From positions 751,501 through 815,500 of the forward strand of contig NZ_CP092183.1 in the NCBI RefSeq assembly GCF_023499255.1: a DNA stretch of 64,000 nt, read 5' to 3'. A program made the position numbers and the translations under genes. The first letter of the stretch is position 1. Every line of letters begins with the position of its first letter. This DNA is from Couchioplanes caeruleus (GTDB lineage Bacteria; Actinomycetota; Actinomycetes; Mycobacteriales; Micromonosporaceae). The notes beneath the pieces were generated by a model. The model made no database searches, had not been told where the DNA came from, and worked only from the letters and a program-made list of their open reading frames with translations. Positions 1 to 8,728 of this stretch are shown one piece after another.

Positions 1-470
1 GAGGCGGCCGCCTGGGTGGTGGACGACTGGAACGACTTGCCGAAGGAGCCGTCGAGCAGCTTGGACTTGCCGAACGACGTGGTGCTGCCGATCCGGTCCA
101 GCTCCTGGTTCAGCTGGCCGAACTCCTTCTGCGCGGCCGCGGTGGCCTCGCTGTCCTGCGAACCGCCGTTGGCGGCCTGCACGGACAGGTCACGCATGCG
201 CTGCAGGATCGAGGTGACCTCGTTGAGCGCACCCTCAGCGGTCTGCGCGACGCTGATGCCGTCCTGGGCGTTGCGGACGGCGACCTTCAGGCCACCGACC
301 TGCGAACGCAGGCCCTCGGAGATCGAGAGGCCGGCCGCGTCGTCGGCCGCGCGGTTGATGCGGAAACCGCTGGACAGCTTCTCCAGCGACTTCGACATCT
401 GGCTGTCGGTGACCGACAGGTTCCGGTAGGCGTTCTGGGCGGCGATGTTCTGGTTGATGCGGAGACCCAT
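1..470 (-). CDS. fliC: Flagellin, N-terminal part (truncated by window edge)
   Basis: This is the filament subunit, exported by the flagellar type III system. The first 156 codons are present and the rest lies beyond base 1. The protein starts [18 protein letters not shown] and continues with the conserved D0/D1 coiled-coil signature ([41 protein letters not shown]). The ATG is set by a strong AAGGAGGA ribosome site 7 bases upstream. The gene runs opposite to the flgN-flgK-flgL-fliW-csrA operon and has a sigma-28-like promoter about 70 bases before its start. The leader holds several GGA triplets, two of them in the ribosome site, so CsrA control by the neighbouring FliW/CsrA pair is a reasonable inference. 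Confidence 0.95.
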   Translation of the reverse strand, partial: MGLRINQNIAAQNAYRNLSVTDSQMSKSLEKLSSGFRINRAADDAAGLSISEGLRSQVGGLKVAVRNAQDGISVAQTAEGALNEVTSILQRMRDLSVQAANGGSQDSEATAAAQKEFGQLNQELDRIGSTTSFGKSKLLDGSFGKSFQSSTTQAAA

Positions 471-537
471 GGTGTTTCCTCCTTGAGTGCGGGTCCGTGG
501 CGGCTCATCCGTAAGCCGTTGGCGTTGCGCCAGTCAG

Positions 538-563
538 ATCGGCGGTCCTCCGCCGGTCATGAG
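538..563 (-). promoter_or_regulatory. Sigma-28 (FliA)-like promoter of fliC
   Basis: Reading the minus strand, CTCA (563-560) is followed after 16 bases by GCCGAT (543-538). This fits the motile-actinomycete flagellar promoter pattern CTCA-N15-17-GCCGAA as I remember it for Actinoplanes, with one mismatch at the end. The predicted RNA start gives a leader of about 60 bases before the flagellin ATG at 470. Confidence 0.6.
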
Positions 564-633
564 CAGTCTGCGAAATTTCTTCGGGCTTTTCGGGCGATTG
601 CCAGATCTCCGGCCTGCTACCGGGTGGAAACCC

Positions 634-659
634 CTCAGAGACCCACCGGCCGTGCCGAC
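634..659 (+). promoter_or_regulatory. Sigma-28 (FliA)-like promoter of the flgN-flgK operon
   Basis: CTCA (634-637), 16 bases, then GCCGAC (654-659) stands about 64 bases before the GTG at 723. It has the same spacing as the divergent fliC site. One base differs from the GCCGAA form. The match is visual only. Confidence 0.5.
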
Positions 660-722
660 CTGTCCGGATGAGCAGGGAACGCGCCGTCCGGGCCGTCCCG
701 CATGAGGAAGACGGAGGACCGG

Positions 723-1208
723 GTGAGCCTGACCGACCTGTCCAGCGTCCTGTGGCGGGCGCGTGAGCTGCTGGAGCTTCTGCTGTTCAAGCTCGAGGAG
801 GAGCAGCTGCTCCTGGCCTCCAACCGCTCCCGCTGGCTGGCGCACGCCACCCGCGAGGTCGAGGTGGTGCTGGACCAGATCCGGCAGACCGAGGTGGCCC
901 GTGCGGCGTACGCGCAGGCCGTCGCGCTCGAGCTGGGGCTGCCGGCGGAGGCGTCCCTGGGCCAGCTCGCCGACGCGGCGCCCGCGCCGTGGTCGGACCT
1001 GCTGCACCAGCACCGCAAGGCGTTCCTGACCCTGACCCAGGAGATCGGGACCATGGCGGAGGCCAACCGGGACCTGCTCACGGCCGGCCAGCGCGCGGCT
1101 CGCGAAACCATGCTCGCGTTCGCCGGAACAGTGGAAACGTATGGCCCGCAGGGCAAGACCGTCAGCGGCGGAGTGCGCCGCCCGAGCCTGGTGGACGAGG
1201 CAATCTGA
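723..1208 (+). CDS. flgN: FlgN-like flagellar export chaperone
   Basis: This is a 161-residue, largely helical protein with leucine/glutamate-rich heptads (RARELLELLLFKLEEEQLLL) and no signal peptide or membrane segment. Size, position directly before flgK and helical character fit FlgN, the cytoplasmic chaperone for the hook-associated proteins FlgK and FlgL. The GTG at 723 is preferred over an upstream ATG at 702 because GGAGG (713-717) lies 5 bases before it. The TGA overlaps the flgK ATG by one base, so translation is probably coupled. Sequence conservation in this family is low, so the call leans on context. Confidence 0.75.
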   Translation: MSLTDLSSVLWRARELLELLLFKLEEEQLLLASNRSRWLAHATREVEVVLDQIRQTEVARAAYAQAVALELGLPAEASLGQLADAAPAPWSDLLHQHRKAFLTLTQEIGTMAEANRDLLTAGQRAARETMLAFAGTVETYGPQGKTVSGGVRRPSLVDEAI

Positions 1209-2686
1209 TGGGTAGCAGCTTCGGCAGTATCAACACCGCGCTGACCTCGCTGTACGCGCAGCGCCGCGGCCTCGACGTGGCCGGCCAGAACATCGCGAAC
1301 GCGACGACCGAGGGCTACACCCGCCAGCGGGTCGACATGCAGGCGCAGGTCGGCTCGACCGTGGGCGTGCGCTGGGCGACGACCGACGGCCTCGGCACCG
1401 GCGTGGCGGTCAGCGACGTGCAGCGGCTCCGCGACCAGTACCTGGAGAACCGCGGCCGTACGGAGCACGCGAACAGCGCCTACCTGTCCAACCAGGCGGC
1501 CACGTACACGTCGCTGGAGGATGTCTTCGCCGAGCCGAGCAGCACCGCGCTGCAGGCGCAGATGCACGACATGTGGGCCGCATGGGGCGACGTCGGCGAC
1601 GAGCCGACCAGCGTCGCCGCCCGGTCCGCGCTGCTGCAGCAGAGCAGCGTCGTCGCCGAGGGGCTGAACAGTGCCTACGGCGCGCTGGACGCGCAGTGGT
1701 CGGCGAACGCCACCCAGCTCACCAAGTACGCCGCCGAGGTGAACACCGCGGCCGGCACGATCGCCCAGCTCAACGACTCGATCGTGAAGGCGAAGGCGAC
1801 CGGCGTGGTGGTGAACGAGCTCGAGGACCGCCGTGACCTGGCGGTCATGAAGCTGTCGGAGCTCGTCGGCGCGACCGCCTCGGTCCGCGACGACGGCTCG
1901 ATGGACGTGTACGTCGGCAACGCCCTGCTGGTGAACCGGACGACGACCCGGCCGATGACGGCCACCGCGGGCGTCTCCACCCTGGACGCTCAGCGCGACT
2001 ACAACGCCAACCCCGCCAACGGCACCAAGTCGGCGGGCCTCACCTGGGTCGACACCGGCGACGTGGTGCAGGCCGGCGGCAGGATGGGCTCGATGACCGA
2101 GACCATGACCACGATCCTCCCCGGGATGGCCCAGAAGCTGGACAAGGTCGCGAAGACGCTGGTGGACACGGTGAACGCGGCGACCACGTCGGCGTACAAG
2201 ACCGATGGCACGGCCGGCACCGAGTTCTTCACCGGGGACTTCTCCACGGGCCGGTACGCCCGGAACATCACCGTCGCGATCACGAACCCCAAGGACGTCG
2301 CGATCTCCGCCAAGAACGAGACCAACCCGGACGGCACACCGAAGCTCGACGCGGGCGGCAACCCGATCGGCACGAACGACGGGTCGAAGGCGACCACGCT
2401 CGCCGGCACCGCGACCAAGGTGGGCAGCCCGGACCTCGTCTACCAGGACATGATCGCCGACCTCGGGGTCAACGCGCAGACGTCGACCCGGCGCAGCGAG
2501 ATCCAGGTCAACGTCACGGCGCAGGTGGACGCCGCCCGCGAGGCGGAGTCCGGGGTCAACCTCGACGAGGAGATGACGAACCTGCTGACGTATCAGCGCG
2601 GGTACGAGGCCGCCTCGCGGGTGCTCACCACGATCGACTCGATGCTCGACCAGCTCATCAACCGCACGGGCCTGGTCGGAAGGTAA
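1208..2686 (+). CDS. flgK: Flagellar hook-associated protein 1 (FlgK)
   Basis: This 492-residue protein joins hook to filament. The N-terminus (INTALTSLYAQRRGLDVAGQ, then NIANATTEGYTRQRVDM, about residues 6-45) carries the rod/hook signature shared by axial proteins. The last 50 residues (VNLDEEMTNLLTYQRGYEAA) are the typical FlgK C-terminal helix that packs with the N-terminal one. The middle is a variable, surface-exposed domain rich in Ala, Thr and Asp. Length is normal to slightly short for the family. It overlaps flgN by one base and is followed 9 bases later by flgL, so the two junction proteins are made together. Confidence 0.93.
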   Translation: MGSSFGSINTALTSLYAQRRGLDVAGQNIANATTEGYTRQRVDMQAQVGSTVGVRWATTDGLGTGVAVSDVQRLRDQYLENRGRTEHANSAYLSNQAATYTSLEDVFAEPSSTALQAQMHDMWAAWGDVGDEPTSVAARSALLQQSSVVAEGLNSAYGALDAQWSANATQLTKYAAEVNTAAGTIAQLNDSIVKAKATGVVVNELEDRRDLAVMKLSELVGATASVRDDGSMDVYVGNALLVNRTTTRPMTATAGVSTLDAQRDYNANPANGTKSAGLTWVDTGDVVQAGGRMGSMTETMTTILPGMAQKLDKVAKTLVDTVNAATTSAYKTDGTAGTEFFTGDFSTGRYARNITVAITNPKDVAISAKNETNPDGTPKLDAGGNPIGTNDGSKATTLAGTATKVGSPDLVYQDMIADLGVNAQTSTRRSEIQVNVTAQVDAAREAESGVNLDEEMTNLLTYQRGYEAASRVLTTIDSMLDQLINRTGLVGR

Positions 2687-2694
2687 GGACGGAC

Positions 2695-3582
2695 ATGGCG
2701 AACAGGGTCACGGAGAGCAGCATCCACACGCGGGTGCTCGCCAACCTCCAGCGCAACATCCAGCGGGGCGAGAAGATCCAGCAGCAGCTCTCCAGCGGCA
2801 AGCAGATCAACCGCCCGTCGGACTCCCCGAACGGCACGCTGCAGTCGATGCAGCTGCGCGGCGAGACGCGCGCCAACAACCAGTACGTGCGCAGCGCCAA
2901 CGACGGGCTCGGCTGGCTGAGCACCCTCGACGGCACCCTGACCAGCGCCTCGACGCTGGTGCAGCGGGCGCGGACGCTCACGTTGCAGGGCCTCAACTCC
3001 GGGTCGAACAGCGTCGAGTCGCAAAACGCGCTGGCCACCGAGATCGACCAGATCAAGAGCTCGATGATCGGGTACGCGAACACGACGTACCTGGACCGCC
3101 CGGTGTTCGGCGGCACCACGACGCAGGGCAAGGCGTTCAGCGACACCGGCGACTTCATCGGCAACCAGGACGGCGTGACCCGCACCATCGGCCCGAACTC
3201 GCAGTTGCGGGTGGACGCCGACGGGGTGGCCGCGTTCGGCGACGGCGCCACCTCGGTGTTCCAGATGCTCGACAACATCGCCGTCGCGCTGAAGGCCAAT
3301 GACACGACGGCCCTGCAGGCTGGACTGGAAGGTCTGGACACCGCGGCAAATAACCTGAAAAACACTCTTTCGGAGGTAGGCGCCCGATACAATCGGGTTA
3401 CGCAGATGAAGCAGTCCGCGGAAGACCGGCTGCTGGACGTGACGGCTCAGCTGTCCGACGTCGAGGACGTGGACCTGCCGAAGACCATCATGGACATGCA
3501 GCTCCAGCAGACCTCGTACCAGGCGGCTCTGGCCGCCTCGGCAAAGGTGATCCAGCCCTCGCTCATCGACTTCCTGAGGTGA
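2695..3582 (+). CDS. flgL: Flagellar hook-associated protein 3 (FlgL)
   Basis: This 295-residue junction protein lies between FlgK and the filament. The N-terminus RVTESSIHTRVLANLQRNIQ, followed by a QQLSSGKQINRPSDSPNGTL segment, is the flagellin-like D0/D1 part. The C-terminal helix contains LSDVEDVDLPKTIMDMQLQQ and TSYQAALAASAKVIQPSLID, the usual FlgL end. A GGACGGAC sequence precedes the ATG. It is the third gene of the hook-associated operon and is followed at once by fliW. Confidence 0.93.
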   Translation: MANRVTESSIHTRVLANLQRNIQRGEKIQQQLSSGKQINRPSDSPNGTLQSMQLRGETRANNQYVRSANDGLGWLSTLDGTLTSASTLVQRARTLTLQGLNSGSNSVESQNALATEIDQIKSSMIGYANTTYLDRPVFGGTTTQGKAFSDTGDFIGNQDGVTRTIGPNSQLRVDADGVAAFGDGATSVFQMLDNIAVALKANDTTALQAGLEGLDTAANNLKNTLSEVGARYNRVTQMKQSAEDRLLDVTAQLSDVEDVDLPKTIMDMQLQQTSYQAALAASAKVIQPSLIDFLR

Positions 3583-3584
3583 CC

Positions 3585-4022
3585 ATGAGTACTCGTACCG
3601 CGTCCCGACCGATTGGGGCCTCCATGACCGACACCGAGCTGGACATGCCGATCATCGAGATGGCTGTCCCCATGCCCGGCTTCCCGGCGCACCGGCAGTT
3701 CGTGCTCGTCCGGTTGAACGACGAGGGTCTCCTGTACGCGTTCACGTCGATCGACGACCCGGAGCTCCGCTTCCTCGTCGCGCCGCCGGAGCCGTTCTTC
3801 CCGGACTACGCGCCCGAGATCGAGAACGACGTGTTCGCCGCGCTGAACACCAAGGACCCCGACCGGCTTCTGCTCATGGTGGTCATCACCGCCGGCGTCA
3901 ACGAGACCACGGCCAACCTGCTCGCGCCGATCATCGTCGACCGGGACTCGCGCCGGGCCATGCAGGTCGTCCTGAACGGCAGCAACATGCCGGTCCGCGC
4001 CATCATGCGCAAGGAGTACTGA
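3585..4022 (+). CDS. fliW: Flagellar assembly factor FliW
   Basis: About 145 residues. In other bacteria FliW binds free flagellin or, when flagellin is exported, CsrA, and so relieves CsrA repression of flagellin translation. Diagnostic stretches are PMPGFPAHRQFVLVRL, FTSIDDPELRFLVAPP and the end SRRAMQVVLNGSNMPVRAIM. The ATG at 3585 sits 5 bases after GAGG, which overlaps the flgL stop. A second ATG at 3624 would give a 132-residue product, closer to the usual start of the family. The gene lies directly before csrA, the classical partner order. Confidence 0.9.
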   Translation: MSTRTASRPIGASMTDTELDMPIIEMAVPMPGFPAHRQFVLVRLNDEGLLYAFTSIDDPELRFLVAPPEPFFPDYAPEIENDVFAALNTKDPDRLLLMVVITAGVNETTANLLAPIIVDRDSRRAMQVVLNGSNMPVRAIMRKEY

Positions 4023-4073
4023 GCGGTTCGACGGCAGGTGTCCTGTCCACGGATGGAGTGAGGGGCTACCACG

Positions 4074-4316
4074 ATGCTCGTGCTGACCAGGAAGGCCGGC
4101 GAGAGCGTGATGATCGGCGATGACGTCGTCGTCACCGTGCTCGAGGCGCGCGGCGACGTCATCCGTATCGGCATCAAGGCGCCGCGGGACGTCCAGGTGC
4201 ACCGCGAAGAGGTGTACCAGGAGCTGCGGGAGGTCAACCGGGAGGCGGCGTCTCCGACGGATGCAGCCGTCCGCGCGCTGACCGAGATGCTCGACCGTCC
4301 ACAGAAGAGCGACTGA
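4074..4316 (+). CDS. csrA: Carbon storage regulator CsrA
   Basis: This 80-residue RNA-binding translational regulator starts [20 protein letters not shown], the nearly invariant first strands of CsrA. Further on come [20 protein letters not shown], which holds the RNA-contacting GIxAPxxVxVHREE segment, and an alanine-rich tail. A dimer binds GGA motifs in hairpin loops or at ribosome sites; the flagellin leader 3.6 kb away has such triplets. It is last in the flagellar operon and is followed by a strong hairpin terminator. Confidence 0.95.
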   Translation: MLVLTRKAGESVMIGDDVVVTVLEARGDVIRIGIKAPRDVQVHREEVYQELREVNREAASPTDAAVRALTEMLDRPQKSD

Positions 4317-4341
4317 ACCGCTCGCACACAGGGTGTGGAAC

Positions 4342-4369
4342 GGGCCGGCCCCCGCGCGGGAGCCGGCCC
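4342..4369. terminator. Hairpin terminator between csrA and the M23 peptidase gene
   Basis: An 8-bp stem GGGCCGGC/GCCGGCCC (4342-4349 with 4362-4369) encloses a second small palindrome. It lies between two convergent stop codons and probably ends transcription from both sides. There is no T-run. Confidence 0.6.
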
Positions 4370-4378
4370 TTCGGCGTC

Positions 4379-5182
4379 TCAGCGGATGGTCAGGCCGCGC
4401 GCCTGCAGGAACGGGATCGGGCTGATCGCGTTCGCGCGGGTCGCGGGTACGCCCACGTGCACCTCGAAGTGCAGGTGCGGGCCGGACGAGGCGCCGGAGG
4501 TGCCCACGTAGCCGAGGATCGTGCCGCGCGCGACGGTCTGCCCCACGGTCACCGACGGGCGGCGCACCATGTGGCAGTAGCGGGTCACGACGTTTGCGGC
4601 GTGCTGCACCTCGACGTACCAGCCGCAGCCGGTGAGGGAGCTGCTGCCGTCCACGTCGCAGGTTCCCCGGGAGACGTTGCAGACCACGCGGATGACCGTG
4701 CCGGCGCTCGCCGAACGGATGGCGGTGTTGCGGGTCGCGCCGAGGTCCACACCGTCGTGGGTGGGACGCTGCCGGGTGCGGAAGCCGCTCACCAGTCCCG
4801 CGGTGACGGGAAGCATCCACGAGCCGGTCACCGCCGGCATCCGGGTCGCGGACGGGCACTTGGGGATATCGCCGGGGCCGCGCCGGATGTACGCGTCGGA
4901 GACGTAGCTCCCGTCCGCCAATCGGTCCCAGTAGCCGGTGTTCGTCACCGTGCCGCTGATGAACTGACCCGCGAGCCGGCAGACGATGGACACGGCCGAG
5001 CCGTTCGGTACGGCGCCGGTGCGGGGGCTGGTCGCGGACGGGCCGCTGCGCGCGTTGAGCGGCGTACCACCGGTCACCACCGTGCCCGTCGCGGCCGGTA
5101 CGGCCACCGCCGGCGCGGCGATGCCCAGCGTGCCGGCGGCCGTGAGCAGTGCGAGGGCGCTGCGCTGATGTCGGCGCTTCAT
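4379..5182 (-). CDS. Secreted M23-family peptidase with SH3-like domain
   Basis: 267 residues. A Sec signal peptide (KRRHQRSALALLTAAG, cleaved near AVAVPA about residue 28) precedes an SH3-like cell-wall domain (about 30-110, LNARSGPSATSPRTG). The C-terminal LytM domain (about 130-267) carries the zinc ligands HDGVD (HxxxD) and PHLHFEVH (HxH). This family cuts peptide cross-bridges in peptidoglycan outside the cell. Six or more cysteines suggest disulfides in the secreted form. It is monocistronic and convergent with csrA. A role in releasing or remodelling wall during flagellation or sporangium formation would be inference only. Confidence 0.88.
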   Translation of the reverse strand: MKRRHQRSALALLTAAGTLGIAAPAVAVPAATGTVVTGGTPLNARSGPSATSPRTGAVPNGSAVSIVCRLAGQFISGTVTNTGYWDRLADGSYVSDAYIRRGPGDIPKCPSATRMPAVTGSWMLPVTAGLVSGFRTRQRPTHDGVDLGATRNTAIRSASAGTVIRVVCNVSRGTCDVDGSSSLTGCGWYVEVQHAANVVTRYCHMVRRPSVTVGQTVARGTILGYVGTSGASSGPHLHFEVHVGVPATRANAISPIPFLQARGLTIR

Positions 5183-5359
5183 CGAGGTTCCCTTCGGACG
5201 GTCCGGCGCGCGTGGGCAGCACAGAACAGTTGCGGCAAAACCCGCAAAACGGCTTCTGTGGCACGGAAACGCCGGAAAAATGAGGAGTCGGCGGACGGAA
5301 CCCGGCGTGACGAATGCATCAGGTCCGCACCGCCATGCTGACCCCTGAGGGAGAGTTGG

Positions 5360-6919
5360 ATGTCCCGATTGACGCAAATGGGCATCGCGAAGCGGCTCGC
5401 GCTGATCGTCGCGGCCGGTGTCGTCGGGCTGCTCGTGCTGACGGTCGTCTCGTGGGTGGCCCAGAACCGGCTGGCGGATCAGGCCGACCGGGTACGCGGG
5501 CTCGAGGCCGGCCTGGCGGCGCTCAACCACCTCGACACCCGGCAGAGCGAGCTGAAGGTCGACGCGTACCGGGCGGCCCTGGCCCAGGACGTCACCCAGG
5601 ACGTCGCCGACGACGTGGCCTCGGCCACCGAGGCCGCCGATGCGGTCGAGGGCGCCGGCCTGCCCGCCGACCTGGCGGCCGAGTTCGCCGGCATCCGGCC
5701 CGACGTCGACGCCTTCGGCACCTTCATCACCGACTTCGCGCGCCAGGCCGGGGCGCCGGGCGGCGCGGCCCGGGCGAACATCGACCAGATCGCCGAGCGC
5801 AACCACGCCGTCGACGACAAGCTGGGCGCCCTGAACGAGAAGGTGACCGCCGCGACCGACCAGGAGCGGGCCGACATGGACGCGACGACGGCCAGCTCGC
5901 GCCTGATCACCGGGATCGTCGTGGTCATCTGTCTGGTGCTGCTCATCGGGATGGCCATACCGCTGGCACGCTCGATCCTGGGCCCGGTGCGGCGCCTCGG
6001 CGAGGTCGTGGACGCGCTGGCCGCCGGCGACCTGACCCGGCGTACGGGCATCCGGAGCCGGGACGAGATCGGGCGGATGGCGGCCGGCATGGACTCCGCG
6101 ATGGAGTCGATCCACCGGTCGATGACCACGATCGGGCAGAATGCGGAGACCCTCGCGAGCGCCGCCACCGAGCTGTCCGCGGTGGCCGGGCAGATCGCGG
6201 ACGCCGCGCACGACACCGACGCGCAGACCTCCTCGGCGTCGCACGAGGCGCAGGAGATCTCCCGCAACGTGCAGACCGTCGCCGCGGGCTCGGAGGAGAT
6301 GGGTCTGAGCATCCGCGAGATCTCCCAGAACACCACCGAGGCGGCGCAGATCGCGGCGGTCGCGGTGACCGAGTCCGCGCAGGCCACCGAGACCATCCGG
6401 CAGCTGGGCGAGTCGTCGGCGGAGATCGGCAACGTGATCAAGCTGATCACCTCGATCGCCGAGCAGACGAACCTGCTGGCGCTCAACGCGACCATCGAGG
6501 CGGCGCGGGCCGGGGACGCCGGCAAGGGCTTCGCCGTGGTGGCGAGCGAGGTCAAGGACCTGGCCCAGGAGACGGCGCGGGCGACCGAGGACATCGGCGC
6601 CCGGGTCGCCGCGATCCAGGGCGACACCACCGGCGCGGTCGAGGTGATCGGCCGGATCAGCGAGGTCATCGCGAAGATCAACGACTTCCAGACCACCATC
6701 GCGAGCGCGGTCGAGGAGCAGACAGCGACCACCGAGGAGATGAGCCGGAGCATCGGCGAGGTCGCCTCCGGCAGTGGCCGGATCGCCGCGAACATCGCCG
6801 ACGTCGCCACCGCCAGCGCCTCCGCGGTGCACGGCGTCACCCAGACCCGGCAGGCCAGCGACGACGTGGCGCGTACGGCCGAGGAACTGCGTACGCTGAT
6901 CGGCGAATTCAGGCTGTAG
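5360..6919 (+). CDS. Membrane-bound methyl-accepting chemotaxis protein
   Basis: This 519-residue chemoreceptor has TM1 at about 9-31 and an extracytoplasmic helical sensor at about 32-184 whose ligand is not predictable. TM2 lies at about 185-207, followed by HAMP at about 208-260 (VVDALAAGDLTRRTG). The cytoplasmic signalling hairpin (about 285-519) has the conserved tip IAEQTNLLALNATIEAARAG followed by GKGFAVVASEVKDLA. The tip binds CheA and CheW. A GGGAGAG ribosome site precedes the ATG at 5360. No che operon is nearby; the triple-CheW protein at 23.2 kb is a possible partner. I saw no clear sigma-28-like site upstream. Confidence 0.93.
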   Translation: MSRLTQMGIAKRLALIVAAGVVGLLVLTVVSWVAQNRLADQADRVRGLEAGLAALNHLDTRQSELKVDAYRAALAQDVTQDVADDVASATEAADAVEGAGLPADLAAEFAGIRPDVDAFGTFITDFARQAGAPGGAARANIDQIAERNHAVDDKLGALNEKVTAATDQERADMDATTASSRLITGIVVVICLVLLIGMAIPLARSILGPVRRLGEVVDALAAGDLTRRTGIRSRDEIGRMAAGMDSAMESIHRSMTTIGQNAETLASAATELSAVAGQIADAAHDTDAQTSSASHEAQEISRNVQTVAAGSEEMGLSIREISQNTTEAAQIAAVAVTESAQATETIRQLGESSAEIGNVIKLITSIAEQTNLLALNATIEAARAGDAGKGFAVVASEVKDLAQETARATEDIGARVAAIQGDTTGAVEVIGRISEVIAKINDFQTTIASAVEEQTATTEEMSRSIGEVASGSGRIAANIADVATASASAVHGVTQTRQASDDVARTAEELRTLIGEFRL

Positions 6920-7030
6920 CACGCACCCGGAATGCACCTGGCGCGGCCCCGGCCCACAACACCGGACCCGCACTGTAACTGCGAGGGCGGGAGGAGCTCG
7001 TCCTTCTCGCAGAGCGGTCGGGGAGTCATC

Positions 7031-7783
7031 GTGGGTGCAGAGCTCGAATCGGTCCTGGACGGCACCACCCTCGCCGCGCCGGCGGCCGCGCTGGATCTGC
7101 GTACCGACGCGCACGTGCACACCGGCTTCGCCGCCGGCCGCGACAGCGTGGGCGTGGTGGTCTCCACCGCCGACCGCGCCGGCCTGACCTCCCTGACCTT
7201 CGCCGACCAGGTCGGCCCGGACACCACGTGGCTGTCCGCGTACGCCGATGCGGTCCGCCGGGCCCGGCAGCGTACGGAGCTCACCCTGCGCGTCGCGGCC
7301 GAGGTCGAGGTCGTCCAGCCGGACGGCTGGCTGGCCTGGCCCGCCGACCTGGGCCAGCTCGAGGCGGTCTCGGTCGCCGTGTCCCGGCTGCCGCTTACCG
7401 CCGGACCGGCCACCCCGCGCGAGGTGCGGTCCCTGCTGGCCGCCGGCCGGCTCACCCCGGACGAGGTGGCCGAGGTCGCCGTGACCGCCACGATCAAGGG
7501 CATCGAGCGCGCCTCCCGGTACGCCCCGGCGCAGCTGGCCCGCCCGCTGAGCCTGCTCGCGCAGGTCGGCATCGACGACTCGGCGGTCACTCCCGCGGTG
7601 CTCGGCGCCCTCGCCGCGGCCTGCCGGTCGACCGGCACGGTGGTCGAGATCAGCGAGGCGTGGCGCAGCCCGTCGCCGCGCGTGGTGGCCATGCTGCGCG
7701 GTGCCGGAGTGGCGATGGTGGCTGCCAGTGACGCCCGGTACGCCGCCGAGGTCGGGCACTGGCAGTACCTGCGCCGGGTCTGA
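7031..7783 (+). CDS. PHP-domain protein
   Basis: About 250 residues. The N-terminal motif LDLRTDAHVHTGFAAGRDS, the VVSTADRAGLTSLTFADQV segment and AAEVEVVQPDG match the polymerase-and-histidinol-phosphatase (PHP) fold, a metal-dependent phosphoesterase family. The C-terminal SDARYAAEVGHW resembles the last PHP ligand region. Several expected histidines are absent (LTFADQV where many enzymes have TDH), so activity is uncertain. The GTG at 7031 follows GGGAG by 5 bases and is preferred to an upstream in-frame start at 6932. Substrate is unknown. Confidence 0.7.
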   Translation: MGAELESVLDGTTLAAPAAALDLRTDAHVHTGFAAGRDSVGVVVSTADRAGLTSLTFADQVGPDTTWLSAYADAVRRARQRTELTLRVAAEVEVVQPDGWLAWPADLGQLEAVSVAVSRLPLTAGPATPREVRSLLAAGRLTPDEVAEVAVTATIKGIERASRYAPAQLARPLSLLAQVGIDDSAVTPAVLGALAAACRSTGTVVEISEAWRSPSPRVVAMLRGAGVAMVAASDARYAAEVGHWQYLRRV

Positions 7784-7857
7784 GCCGAAACCAAACGCGG
7801 AACGTATTCGTCTACGTACTCTCTGTCATAGCCGCACGTCAGCATGGGAGAGATGCG

Positions 7858-8724
7858 ATGAGTATGGTTCAGCAGGCCGTCGAGATCAGCGCACCGCTGC
7901 ACGCCGTGTACGAGCAGCTGGCGGCATTCGAGAACTACCCGCGCTTCATGACCGGCGTCGAGCAGGTCACCCCGATCGGCACCGACCGGACGCACTGGGT
8001 CATGGACGTCGAGGGCGACCGGCGCGAGTTCGACGCCCGGATCACCGAACGCTCCCTCGACGAACGGGTGGCCTGGACCGCGGTCGGCGGCCCGGCGCTG
8101 TCGGAGACCATCACGCTGCGGCCGATGGGCGAGACGCGGACGCAGATCGTCGCGCAGCTGGAGGCCGACGTGGCGTTCCTGCTCCCCAGCGACCGGCACG
8201 CCCAGGAGACGCTGAGCAAGCGGCTCAAGAACGACCTCAACGCCTTCAAGAGCCTCATCGAGGCCGGCAAGCTGGGCGACGCCGTGCAGCTCGGCGACGC
8301 CAGCTCCAAGAACATGTCGGCCGGCCTCGCCTCGCCGGCCTCGGTGGCGGCCCGCGCCCGCAGCGGCCGTCCCGGCGCCGGCTGGGGCACGAGCGCCGGC
8401 GAGTTCAGCAACGCCCGCCCCGACGGCCTCGGCACCGTACGCCCGAACGCCGGCACCGCGCCGCTCGGCAGCCCCGTGGCCGGTACGAACGTCGACATCA
8501 CCTCGGCGCCCGGCATCTCCGACCCGCACGACCTCGACGACGTCCTGGCGCCCGGCCGCCGGATCACCGGCCGGCCCACCATCAGCGGAGGCGCGGCGGG
8601 CGCCGGGACGGGCGGGCAGGCGGCCGCCTCGGCGCGGATGGGCGGCAAGGCGATGAACACCCGCTCCGGCCGCGGCGACGGCATCATCCACGAGGAGGAG
8701 CGCGGCAGCGCCCACGACTGGTAG
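7858..8724 (+). CDS. SRPBCC (START-like, cyclase/dehydrase type) protein
   Basis: 288 residues. The first 145 or so form a START-like lipid or aromatic-binding fold (VEISAPLHAVYEQLAAFENY, then PRFMTGVEQV and WVMDVEGDRREFDARITE). This type is often annotated as polyketide cyclase/dehydrase, but it is common in actinobacteria outside polyketide clusters. The remaining residues are a Gly/Ala/Pro-rich, probably disordered tail ending in an acidic EEERGSAHDW. An AGAGATGCG sequence precedes the ATG. Its stop lies only 4 bases from the stop of the convergent kinase gene, leaving no room for a terminator between them. No ligand is predictable. Confidence 0.75.
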   Translation: MSMVQQAVEISAPLHAVYEQLAAFENYPRFMTGVEQVTPIGTDRTHWVMDVEGDRREFDARITERSLDERVAWTAVGGPALSETITLRPMGETRTQIVAQLEADVAFLLPSDRHAQETLSKRLKNDLNAFKSLIEAGKLGDAVQLGDASSKNMSAGLASPASVAARARSGRPGAGWGTSAGEFSNARPDGLGTVRPNAGTAPLGSPVAGTNVDITSAPGISDPHDLDDVLAPGRRITGRPTISGGAAGAGTGGQAAASARMGGKAMNTRSGRGDGIIHEEERGSAHDW

Positions 8725-8728
8725 GCCC

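Noticed and set aside
4379..7759. Very long minus-strand frame of 1126 codons
   Set aside because: Only the last 267 codons (M23 peptidase) are real. The rest is antisense to the chemoreceptor and PHP genes and has the Arg/Gly/Pro-rich composition of high-GC shadow frames.
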